Shown one piece after another: positions 55,743-64,000 of a stretch of DNA of 64,000 bases. The notes under the pieces were generated by a model. That model ran no database searches. It saw only the letters and a list, made by a program, of their open reading frames with translations, and was not told where the DNA came from. This DNA comes from Myxococcales bacterium (GTDB taxonomy: Bacteria > Myxococcota_A > Polyangia > Polyangiales > JADJMO01), in assembly GCA_016709545.1 (NCBI GenBank), contig JADJMO010000016.1:219822-283821 (forward strand), written 5' to 3'. Each line of letters starts with the position of its first letter. Position 1 is the first letter of the stretch. The position numbers and the translations under genes were made by a program.

Positions 55743-56848
55743 TCGCGCGCGACGTCGGCATTCTCGGCACTGGAATCTGGGAGGCCCCTGCCGTCGGCAA
55801 CGAGGCGTTCGCCTTCCTCGCCGAGCAGCACGCGGCGGTGAAGGATCCTTTCCGCGGCGCGCGCGACGACGACGGCGCGGTGCACGTCGCGGGCATGGTG
55901 TTCCGCGGCGCCGACGACGCGCGTACCCTCGCGGCCCTCGAGCGCAGCTTCTCCGATCCGTTCCGCGGCACGCGCCGGCGGCGGATCTTCCCGCGCGAGC
56001 TCCGCACGTCCGAGGCCGAGATCGCCGCGGCGCGGGCGGCGCTGGCCGACGCGCAGATCGACCCGGGTGAGGTCGATGCGGTCCTCGTGCAGTCGTTCCT
56101 CCCCGACGAGATGCACCCGAAGAACGCGGCGCTGGTGGCGCAGGGGCTCGGGATCCGCAAGGCGGCCTGCTTCGAGGTCGACAGCATCTGCAACTCGGTG
56201 GTCACCCAGCTGAGCGTGGCCGCCGCGCAGGTGGCGGCGGGGTTCGCGCGGCACGTGCTCTGCGTGCAGTCGGTCGCGTACTCGCGGGTCACCGACCCGG
56301 GGGCGTCTTCGACGGTGCAGGAGGGCGACGGCGCGGGGGCCTTCGTGGTCGGCGCTTCGAAGGGCGCGAGCGTCGCCTTCTCGTTCCGCACCGACGGTCG
56401 GCTCCACGGCGCCATCCGCCTCGGCTGGGACGTGCCCACCGGCGCGCCGAAGCGTGCCTACTGGGAGCGCTCGCAGGAGCAGCTGCTCATCCGCTTCGAT
56501 CCCGCGCTGCAGCCCGCGGTGATGGGCGAGCTGCGGCAGTACGCGCGCGAGGTCTGCGGCGAGGCGCTCGCCCGCGCCGAGCTCACGGTCGAGGAGCTCG
56601 ACCTCTTCGTCTCGCACCAGCCCATGTCCTGGTACGCGGCGTTCATGGAGGACTCGCTGGGACTCCGCGACGGCGTCTCGTTCGACACCTTCGAGGAGTA
56701 CGGCAGCATCAACTCGGTCTCGCTCTCGGCCTCGCTCCACCACGCGCGGCGCGCGGGGCGCGTGCGCGAGGGGAGCCGCGTGCTCCTGTTCGGACCGGCG
56801 GCGGGGTACACCTACGCGGCCGCGGCGGTGCGCTGGGGGGCGCGGTGA
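55739..56848 (+). CDS. Ketoacyl-ACP synthase III-like enzyme
   Basis: A 369-aa thiolase-fold condensing enzyme from GTG 55739. The catalytic triad is C151 in DSICNSVVTQL, H293 in FVSHQPMSW and N325 in YGSINSVSL, the Cys-His-Asn set of FabH/KAS III, so it should condense an acyl-CoA with an extender or transfer an acyl group. N-terminal divergence from FabH suggests a specialised substrate. It is coupled both to the ThDP enzyme before it and the VOC gene after it (ATGA), so the three likely work on one product. Confidence 0.85.
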   Translation: MIARDVGILGTGIWEAPAVGNEAFAFLAEQHAAVKDPFRGARDDDGAVHVAGMVFRGADDARTLAALERSFSDPFRGTRRRRIFPRELRTSEAEIAAARAALADAQIDPGEVDAVLVQSFLPDEMHPKNAALVAQGLGIRKAACFEVDSICNSVVTQLSVAAAQVAAGFARHVLCVQSVAYSRVTDPGASSTVQEGDGAGAFVVGASKGASVAFSFRTDGRLHGAIRLGWDVPTGAPKRAYWERSQEQLLIRFDPALQPAVMGELRQYAREVCGEALARAELTVEELDLFVSHQPMSWYAAFMEDSLGLRDGVSFDTFEEYGSINSVSLSASLHHARRAGRVREGSRVLLFGPAAGYTYAAAAVRWGAR

Positions 56849-57322
56849 AGCTCGACCACCTCACGGCCATCGTCGACGACCGCGAGGGCGCGGCCGCGGC
56901 GCTCGCGCGGTTGCTCGGCGTCGAGCCCGAGCGCGTCGACCTGCCGGGCATGGCGATCGCCACCTTCGCGGTCGCCGGGGTGGAGCTCCACGTGAACGCG
57001 CCCACCGGTCCAGGGCCGGTGTCCGACGCGCTCGCCACGCGCGGCGTGCACCTGCACCACGTGGCCTTCGCCACCGAGGACCTCGAGCGCGAGATCCAGC
57101 GTGTGGAGCTGCTCGGCTTCCGCGTGCGCGGCGCGCCGATCGAGACCGCGCCGGGCCCGCGAGGTGTTCCTCGATCCGGCCACCACCGCTGGCGTCCTCG
57201 TGCAGCTCGTCGAGCGCACGCAGGCCGTCGACGCCGCGTCCCTGCGGGGCGACCCGATCGCCGCGCTCGCCCGATCGGCGCTGCCCAGCGACGACCCCAC
57301 GACCCCTGAGTGTGACTGCTGA
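56845..57322 (+). CDS. VOC-superfamily protein (methylmalonyl-CoA-epimerase-like), frameshifted in this sequence
   Basis: Starts MKLDHLTAIVDDREGAAAAL with metal ligand His near the start and GVHLHHVAFATEDLEREI, the beta-alpha-beta-beta-beta pattern of the VOC fold and of methylmalonyl-CoA epimerase. The frame breaks at the CCC run near 57160; one C fewer joins APG to REVFLDPATTAGVLVQLVER, the expected end with the Glu ligand. About 158 aa, normal for the family. Third gene of the coupled ThDP-KAS III set; epimerase or lyase chemistry is possible. Confidence 0.78.
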
Positions 57323-57361
57323 GTGTGCGCTTCGACTCAACCCGTGCGTGAAGGAGGGATC

Positions 57362-58418
57362 ATGTTTTTCCGCCCCCTATCGTCCTCGATCGTGCTCCTG
57401 ATGCTGTCTGCGAGCGGTTGCGCGGCCGAGGCCGTCGACGCCCCGCCCGTCGCCACGAGCGAGGAGGCCCTCACCGCGGGGGCGCCGAGCCTGCCCGCCG
57501 AGGTCGCCGCGCTGCTCCGGGGCGAAGCGCTGCCCGCGGGGGCGCTCGACAAGCTGCACACCATCGAGCACCAGGTGCCCGTGGGGCCGGGGCGCAAGAT
57601 CCACCTCACCGAGACCTTCACGCTGCGCGCGTGGCTGCGCTGGCCGCACCGCGCGCTGCTCATGCTGCCCGGGCCGCTGACGTCGGGCGATTTCTACCAG
57701 ATCGACGCCGACGGCTACCGCGGCCGTGATCTGGTCGCCGCGCGCGGCATCTTTCGCCGTCACCGCCGACTTCGAGGGCACCGGCAAGAGCACGTTCCCG
57801 ACCGACGGCAAGACCGTGACCCTCGACGGGCAAGCGGCCGCCATGCACAAGGTCGTGCAGTACCTGCGGCTCGTCCGCCTCACGCCCAAGGTCGACGTGC
57901 TCGGCGAGAGCTGGGGCGGGGGCGTCGCCGCCGAGCTCTGTGCGGACCGCATCCGCGTGCGCTCGTGCGTGCTCGCCTCGATGCTCTACAAGACGGCCTC
58001 GCCGTTCGCGGACGCGAGCTTCTGCAGCCCCGGGTTCCGCGCGTTCCTCGACACGCTGCCGAACGGCTACTTCCCGACCGCGGCGCCGGTGTACGCGGGC
58101 CTCCTCGCGAGCTCGCCGCCTTCGGTGCAGACCTGGGCCAGCGCGAACCTGCCCGGCACGTACACGACGCGGCCGCTCTACGACGTGTTCGATCTGCCGT
58201 TCTTCAGCCCCGGCCTCGCGCGCGCGCCGGGCCTCATCGTGCAGGGCGAGCTCGACCCGAACCAGGCGCTCTCCGACTCGCTCGAGCTCGCGGCGGACTA
58301 CGGCACCGGCGGCGCCGCCCTCCAGGTCATCGAAGGCGGCGGACACATCCCGCGCATCGAGAGCCCGCCGAGCAACACGCGCTACTGGTCGTCCGTCCTT
58401 GGTTTCCTCGATCCCTGA
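57362..58418 (+). CDS. Exported alpha/beta-hydrolase lipoprotein, frameshifted in this sequence
   Basis: The start ATG at 57362 has AGGAGG seven bases upstream. The signal peptide ends in lipobox LSASGC. After WLRWPHRALLMLPGPLTSGDFYQ the frame is lost at TTT near 57753 (one T too many) and resumes FAVTADFEGTGKS. The nucleophile elbow GESWGGG and the catalytic HIPRI region with a preceding Asp (GELDPNQAL) complete an alpha/beta-hydrolase triad. About 351 aa. It is an exported esterase/lipase-like enzyme 39 bases behind the ThDP/KAS III/VOC set. Co-transcription is plausible. Confidence 0.8.
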
Positions 58419-58434
58419 CAGCGAAAGGTCGAGC

Positions 58435-58884
58435 ATGGCGTATCAATCGATGCTTCTCGGACGCCTCCACTTCGTGCGGTGGGGCACCCCGGTGATGGAC
58501 GACGTGGACCGGGTGCTCCGCGAGGTGCAGCGCGGCTTCGCGGCGCTCAAGCAGCCGCTCATCGGCATCTCGCTCGTGCCCGGCGACGCCGACCCCCCGA
58601 AGGACGACGTGCGCGCGGCGATGGTCCGCAACATGGACGAGCTGCTCCGCTGCAACGAGCGCCTCTACTTCGTCATGGAGGGCTCGGGCTTCCGGCACAG
58701 CGTCATGCGCAGCGTGCTCGCCGGGCTCCTGCTGGTCGGGGGCAAGCGAGGGCGAGTCGCCGTGCACGACGACCTCAACACCGCGGTCGCGCTCGTGGCC
58801 CCCCAGGTGGGCCACAGCGCGTCCGAGATCATGATGGCGGGGCGCCTGCATGGCGTCGTGTCGGCCGAGCGGGTCGCGGGGTGA
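58435..58884 (+). CDS. Hypothetical protein
   Basis: A 149-aa protein starting MAYQSMLLGRLHFVRWGTPV, with the middle DVDRVLREVQRGFAALKQPLIGISLVPGD and a helical second half (VRNMDELLRCNERLYFVMEG, MRSVLAGLLLVGGKRG). The alternation of strand and helix with a conserved-looking acidic start recalls small STAS/SpoIIAA-like folds, but I cannot assign it. It is directly followed by a zinc-ribbon protein with overlapping start. Confidence 0.65.
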   Translation: MAYQSMLLGRLHFVRWGTPVMDDVDRVLREVQRGFAALKQPLIGISLVPGDADPPKDDVRAAMVRNMDELLRCNERLYFVMEGSGFRHSVMRSVLAGLLLVGGKRGRVAVHDDLNTAVALVAPQVGHSASEIMMAGRLHGVVSAERVAG

Positions 58885-59138
58885 GCGGGATGGCGACGAA
58901 GCCCCTCGACACCACGAGCAAGGATCAGGACCGCGTCTGCCGGCGGTGCAACGAGCCCGACACGGGCCACGACTCCGCGTTCGACGCCATCCGCGACGGC
59001 TGGCGCCTGCTGCGCCCCGGCGACCCCGCGACGCCCGCGCTGCTCGCGCCGCTCACCGCCAACGGCGAGTTCGCCTGGCTGTGCCCCAAGTGCTACCGCT
59101 CCGGTCGCCCCCCGGCCAAGGGTTCGCCGCCGACCTGA
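58881..59138 (+). CDS. Small zinc-ribbon protein
   Basis: An 85-aa protein from GTG 58881 (overlap GTGA with the previous stop); ATG 58890 is an alternative. Two CxxC knuckles (VCRRC, WLCPKC) flank an about 45-residue linker and could bind one zinc ion. The surrounding sequence is polar. Translational coupling to the preceding hypothetical protein suggests a joint role. Function unknown. Confidence 0.7.
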   Translation: MSGMATKPLDTTSKDQDRVCRRCNEPDTGHDSAFDAIRDGWRLLRPGDPATPALLAPLTANGEFAWLCPKCYRSGRPPAKGSPPT

Positions 59139-59186
59139 GCGAACCCTCCGCGAACCCTCCTGGCGCCGAGGTGGCTCCCATCGCCG

Positions 59187-59531
59187 ATGCTGCAGGACAA
59201 CGCCCTCTGGATCGCGCTCGCGGCCGCCGCGCTCGTGTTCTTCGTCACCCAGCGCATGGGCAAGGTCGACCCGGCCGAGGCCCGGCGGCTGGTCGCCGAG
59301 GGCGCGCTCTTGCTCGACGTGCGCTCGGTCGGTGAGTTCGCCGGCGGACACCTGCCCGGCGCCGTGAACGTACCCGTCGACCAGGTGGCCGCGCGCGCGG
59401 ACGAGCTCGCCAAGAAGGGCAAGCCGGTGGTGGTGTACTGCGCGAGCGGGAGGAGGAGCGGCTCGGCGGCGCGCACGCTCAAGGCGAAGGGGCTCTCGGT
59501 GGTGGACCTCGGCAGCATGTCGCGGTGGTGA
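59187..59531 (+). CDS. Membrane-anchored rhodanese-like sulfurtransferase
   Basis: A 114-aa protein. The N-terminal helix (ALWIALAAAALVFFVT) anchors it. It is followed by a single rhodanese domain with VDPAEARRLVAEGALLLDVRSVGEF and the active loop CASGRRSGSA, with the catalytic cysteine present. Single-domain rhodaneses carry persulfide sulfur for Fe-S, thiosulfate or detoxification chemistry. Convergent with a SUMF1-like gene. Confidence 0.9.
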   Translation: MLQDNALWIALAAAALVFFVTQRMGKVDPAEARRLVAEGALLLDVRSVGEFAGGHLPGAVNVPVDQVAARADELAKKGKPVVVYCASGRRSGSAARTLKAKGLSVVDLGSMSRW

Positions 59532-59543
59532 CGGGCGCGCGCC

Positions 59544-60544
59544 TTACTTGAGCCGCACCAGCCGGACGCCGAACGTCGGGCCGTGGGCGTCGGCCGGGAT
59601 TCCGTAACGGTAGTCCGACTTCGCGAACGTGGACGCCAACGCAGCGGCTCCTCCGCGCGCGACGCGGCCCTTCGATTCGCCGGGGGCGAGCCGATAGCCG
59701 TCTGGATCGGTGCTGGGACCCGATCCGTAGCCGACCCCAGCCATCCAGTCGTAGACCCACTCAGCCGCGTTCCCGGACATGTCGTAGAGGCCCCACGCGT
59801 TCGGGGCCTTGCGCGCGACGGGGTGGGTCGACTTGCCGGAATCGAAGCAGTACCAGGCGATGGGGGTGAGGTTGGGATCGTCCGCGCAGTCCGTGAGGAG
59901 CGGGAGCGCGCGAATCGGACCCGTGTAGAACGCGGTCGCCGTGCCAGCGCGTGCGGCGTACTCCCACTCCGCTTCGGTGGGGATTCGATAGCCACGACAG
60001 GCGTAGTTCGTCGCGACGCTGAGCGCGACTCTCGTGCACGCGAAGTTCGCTCCGGGAGTGCCCGTGCAAGCGCGAAGGTCGTAGCACTCGGGGAGCCCCG
60101 CGCTCCTGGAGAGTCCGTTGGCGTACGCGGCGGCGTCGATCCAACGGATGTTGCCGACAGGGCAGTCCGGCCTCAGGCAGTCTCGGCTGTACGGGTCTTC
60201 GCCGCTGGGATTCGGGAAGCCGGCCTTCACCCAATCGGCCTGCGTGAGCTCCGTCTGCTGCATCCAGTAGTCGTGGGTGAGCGTGACGGTGACCTGGACG
60301 TCGATCGTGGCGTCCGCGCCGAACCGTCGCGCGGTGCGCCCATGACGAAGGTCCCGGCACGGATGAGACACCAGCCGGCGGTGCAGTTCGCGAACGAGGC
60401 GACCTCGCCGCCGGGCTCGGGCGCGTCGGTGGCGGCGTCGGAGACGGCCTCGGGCGTCGAGGTCCCGCACGCGAGCAGACACGCGAATGGGAGCATCCAT
60501 CGAGCGCGCACCCTCACGACGCTACGCGGAGGCCGCGAACGCAT
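59544..60544 (-). CDS. SUMF1/FGE-like lipoprotein, copy 2, frameshifted in this sequence
   Basis: The signal (MRSRPPRSVVRVRARWMLPFACLLAC) ends in a lipobox. After GTFVMGAPRD one base is missing near 60333 relative to its tandem partner. The rest is open: VTLTHDYWMQQTELTQADW, GYRIPTEAEWEYAARAG, GLYDMSGNAAEWVYDWM, ending YGIPADAHGPTFGVRLVRLK. The SUMF1 fold is complete, but the two active cysteines of formylglycine-generating enzymes near the C terminus are absent, so it is not an FGE. Structural or ligand-binding use is likely. Confidence 0.82.
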
Positions 60545-60570
60545 CAACCGCGGCAGCTCGGCGGACGTAC

Positions 60571-61572
60571 CTACTTGAGCCGCACCAGCCGGACGCCGAA
60601 CGTCGGGCTCCGTGAGTCCGCGGGAATCCCATACCGATAGGAAGACTTCGCGATGATCGACGGCAGTGCCGCCGACCCGCCCCGCGCCACGCGGCCCTTC
60701 GACTCGCCCGGTATCAGCGCATAGCCATCGGGATCGGTGTTCGGCCCTGGGCCGTATCCTGAACCAGCCATCCAGTCGTAGACCCACTCGGCCGCGTTCC
60801 CGGACATGTCGTAGAGCCCGAAGGCGTTCGGCGCCTTGCGTGCGACCGGGCGCGTGGACTTACCGGAGTTGGAGCAGTACCAGCCGATGGGTCCGAGGTT
60901 CGGATCGTCGGCGCAGTCCAGTCGGTCGGGGAGCGTGCGAATCGGACCCGAGTAGAACGCCGTCGTCGTCCCGGCGCGCGCGGCGTACTCCCACTCCGCC
61001 TCGGTCGGGATCCGGTACCCATGGCAGGCGTAGTTGGTCGGAACGGTGAGCGCGACCTCGGCGCACCGGTAGTCAGCGCCAGGAGCTCCGCTGCATGCCG
61101 TGAGCGCATAGCACTCGGGAAGGCCGTCTCGTCGGGACAGGTGGTTCGCGTACGCAGCGGCCTCGATCCAGCGGATGTTGCCGACCGGGCAATCGGGCTG
61201 GAGACAGTCACGCCCATGGGGATCCGAGCCGCTGGGATTCGGGAAGCCGGCCTTCACCCAGTCGGCCTGCGTGAGCTCCGTCTGCTGCATCCAGTAGTCG
61301 TGGGTGAGCGTGACGGTGACCTGGACGTCGATCGTGGCGCCCGCGCCGAACTCGTCGCGCGGTGCGCCCATGACGAAGGTCCCGGCACGGATGAGACACC
61401 AGCCGGCGGTGCAGTTCGCGAACGAGGCGACCTCGCCGCCGGGTTCCAAAGCGGCGACGGCGCCGTCGGAGACGACCTCCGGGGTCGAGGTTCCGCACGC
61501 GAGCACGGACGCGAGTGGGAGCATCGATCGAGCGCGCACCCTCACGACGCTACGCGGAGGCCGCGACCTCAT
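60571..61572 (-). CDS. SUMF1/FGE-like lipoprotein, copy 1
   Basis: A 333-aa precursor, the intact partner of the gene 26 bases downstream. ATG 61572 (MRSRPPRSVVRVRARSMLPLASVLAC) gives an Arg-rich n-region and lipobox; ATG 61524 would give a very short signal. The SUMF1 domain is full length (MGAPRDEFGAGATIDVQV, RIPTEAEWEYAARAGTTTAF, SGNAAEWVYDWMAG). The catalytic Cys pair is missing. Several other cysteines (ANCTAGWC, RDCLQPDCPVG, PECYALTACSG) probably form disulfides outside the cytoplasm. The tandem copies are very similar over their whole length. Confidence 0.86.
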   Translation of the reverse strand: MRSRPPRSVVRVRARSMLPLASVLACGTSTPEVVSDGAVAALEPGGEVASFANCTAGWCLIRAGTFVMGAPRDEFGAGATIDVQVTVTLTHDYWMQQTELTQADWVKAGFPNPSGSDPHGRDCLQPDCPVGNIRWIEAAAYANHLSRRDGLPECYALTACSGAPGADYRCAEVALTVPTNYACHGYRIPTEAEWEYAARAGTTTAFYSGPIRTLPDRLDCADDPNLGPIGWYCSNSGKSTRPVARKAPNAFGLYDMSGNAAEWVYDWMAGSGYGPGPNTDPDGYALIPGESKGRVARGGSAALPSIIAKSSYRYGIPADSRSPTFGVRLVRLK

Positions 61573-61624
61573 CAACCGCGGCCGCCTGACCACGGGCGGG
61601 CGTGCGCCCTGCTAGGCTCGCGCG

Positions 61625-62086
61625 GTGACGGCGATCCGGCGCGACCCTCGGCTGCACGGCCTCTCGCACGAGCACCACCACGCGCTCGTGCTCGTGCGCA
61701 CGCTTCGCAAGGCGGTGGCCGACCCTTCGCGCCTGGAGGCAGCAGGCGAGCAACTCGACCGCGCCCTCGTCGACACGCTCGAGCCGCACTTCCTCGTCGA
61801 GGAGCGGCTCCTCCTGCCGGGCCTCGCCGCCGCGGGGGAGCACGAGCTCGTGCGGCGCACGGAGGCCGACCACGCGTTCCTGCGCGCCCAGGCCGGGGCG
61901 CGTTCCGTGGAGGCCCTCGCCGCGTTCGCGGACCGGCTCGAGGCGCACGTCCGGTTCGAAGAGCGCCAGCTGTTCGGGGCCGCCGAGCGCACGCTCGACG
62001 AGGCCACGCTCGCGGCGCTCGCCGAGCACCGGGCGACGGCAGGGTGCAGCGTCAAGGCGCCGGGCGACGGCGCAGCTTCCACGTGA
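61625..62086 (+). CDS. Hemerythrin-like HHE-domain protein
   Basis: A 153-aa protein from GTG 61625. Ligand positions are HGLSHEHHHAL, LEPHFLVEERLLLP, ADHAFLRAQ and EAHVRFEERQLF, giving the His/Glu set for a non-heme diiron or iron site. It probably binds O2/NO or stores iron in the cytoplasm. Its last 35 bases overlap the 3' end of the convergent VTT-family gene, an antisense tail-to-tail overlap. Confidence 0.88.
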   Translation: MTAIRRDPRLHGLSHEHHHALVLVRTLRKAVADPSRLEAAGEQLDRALVDTLEPHFLVEERLLLPGLAAAGEHELVRRTEADHAFLRAQAGARSVEALAAFADRLEAHVRFEERQLFGAAERTLDEATLAALAEHRATAGCSVKAPGDGAAST

Positions 62087-62690
62087 CCCACACCATCGCG
62101 AGGAAGCCGAGGAACCCGAGGGCCCAACCCCACGGCGGCAACGCCTTGAGCCAGTCGAACACCCGCTGCCCGAAGAAGCTCGTGAGGAACAGCGGCACCG
62201 CGTAGCCCACCGCCGAGCCCCACAGGTGGGTCGAGAAGCTCACCCGCGACACGCCGAAGAACGCGTGCAGGAAGGGCGACATCCAGAACACGAAGCGCAG
62301 GGTCACCACCGTGCCGAACGCGCGCCGCTCGAGCGCCTCGTCGTAGGCGCGGAACTTCGCGGGGATGCGGGCGGCCACCCACTCGCGCGCGACGAACCGC
62401 GCGAACACGAAGCCGGCGACGCTCGCCGTGCACGAGCCGACCATCGACAGCGCGAAGGCGATCGGCCACGGCCAGATCAGCGGCGCGACCAGCACGAACA
62501 CCGTGCCGGGCAGCCCGAACGGCTGGAAGAGCGTGTAGGTCAGCAGGAAGGCGAAATAGCCCCAGCCGCCGAGGCCGAGCAGGGTCTCCTTCATGCGCGC
62601 GACGTCGGAGAACCGCGCGAACACGCCGAGCCGCTGCGCCACCACGAGGAGGAGCACGGCGGCGAGGAGCGCAAGGAGGCGCTTGCGCAT
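62052..62690 (-). CDS. TVP38/TMEM64-family (VTT domain) membrane protein
   Basis: A 212-aa integral membrane protein. The N-terminal helix (LLALLAAVLLLVVAQ) is followed by the VTT core (GGWGYFAFLLTYTLFQPFGLPGTVF, SMVGSCTASVAGFVFARFVAREW, FVFWMSPFLHAFFGVSRVSF) and a last helix (WALGFLGFLAMVWVTW) with a basic tail. Related to DedA/SNARE-associated proteins, some of which move lipids between leaflets. Start by homology to the family's N-terminal signal-anchor. Confidence 0.86.
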   Translation of the reverse strand: MRKRLLALLAAVLLLVVAQRLGVFARFSDVARMKETLLGLGGWGYFAFLLTYTLFQPFGLPGTVFVLVAPLIWPWPIAFALSMVGSCTASVAGFVFARFVAREWVAARIPAKFRAYDEALERRAFGTVVTLRFVFWMSPFLHAFFGVSRVSFSTHLWGSAVGYAVPLFLTSFFGQRVFDWLKALPPWGWALGFLGFLAMVWVTWKLRRRPAP

Positions 62691-62742
62691 CGGGGGAGGC
62701 TAGCAGTCCGCGCCGCGCGCGCCCTCGGACCTCGTTGAGCGT

Positions 62743-64000
<1,258 letters not shown>

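Noticed and set aside
59544..61572. Formylglycine-generating enzymes for sulfatase activation
   Set aside because: The SUMF1 fold is present but the catalytic cysteine pair near the C terminus is missing and no sulfatase gene is nearby.

Overview
The window is a GC-rich, gene-dense chromosomal segment that most resembles a myxobacterium (Myxococcota, probably Polyangia). The evidence is two serine/threonine kinases, many lipoproteins with Asp/Ala-rich linkers after the lipobox, FG-GAP/VCBS surface proteins, a TIGR02996/leucine-rich-repeat protein, SUMF1-like lipoproteins and an FHA-GGDEF protein. I place it by gene content only. There is no rRNA, CRISPR array, transposase or phage structure. 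One tRNA is visible, tRNA-Leu(TAG).

Layout. 1-5.9 kb: the end of a kinase gene, then a complete minus-strand group 3d NAD-linked [NiFe]-hydrogenase operon hoxF-U-Y-H-W, with hoxY frameshifted. 6.0-10.5 kb: a translationally coupled trio of aconitase-family hydrolyase, transmembrane Ser/Thr kinase and SlyD-like FKBP. 10.6-17.4 kb: a 52-aa basic protein, tRNA-Leu, and a minus-strand set of a secreted metzincin protease, a small secreted protein and seven tandem copies of a cysteine-rich lipoprotein. 17.5-20.8 kb: a SUKH/propeller protein and a second metalloprotease with FG-GAP repeats. 21-35 kb: a polysaccharide/O-antigen region (rmlA, rmlB, Wzm/Wzt exporter, two methyltransferases, a HAD protein, an RgpF-type glycosyltransferase) interleaved with three paralogous lectin-like lipoproteins. 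35-40 kb: LRR protein, surface lipoproteins and an FHA-diguanylate cyclase. 40-43.4 kb: ferredoxin reductase, MerR regulator and diiron protein, with a dyad at the promoter. 43.4-53.6 kb: SDR, a double DsbA/HCCA-isomerase protein, a CDP-alcohol phosphatidyltransferase, a TPM protein, a PAS histidine kinase, a PilZ protein and a repeat-rich lipoprotein. 54-58.4 kb: a coupled cassette of ThDP enzyme, KAS III and VOC protein followed by an alpha/beta hydrolase. 58.4-64 kb: small proteins, rhodanese, two tandem SUMF1-like lipoproteins, hemerythrin, a VTT membrane protein and asnS running off the right edge.

How they work together. Many same-strand neighbours overlap by ATGA or GTGA, so functional units can be read from start/stop overlaps: hox; aconitase-kinase-FKBP; reductase-MerR-diiron; ThDP-KAS III-VOC; wzm-wzt; rmlB-rmlA. 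Two nearly identical multi-palindromes with TTCGAA cores lie upstream of two of the three lectin-like genes and look like a shared operator.

Caution. At least a dozen otherwise intact genes are broken by one-base indels, many in or beside runs of G, C or T (hoxY, rmlB, wzt, three lectin-like genes, one protease, the ferredoxin reductase, VOC protein, hydrolase and one SUMF1-like gene). Residual sequencing error explains this better than mass pseudogenization, so these genes are given full-length coordinates with the break point stated.
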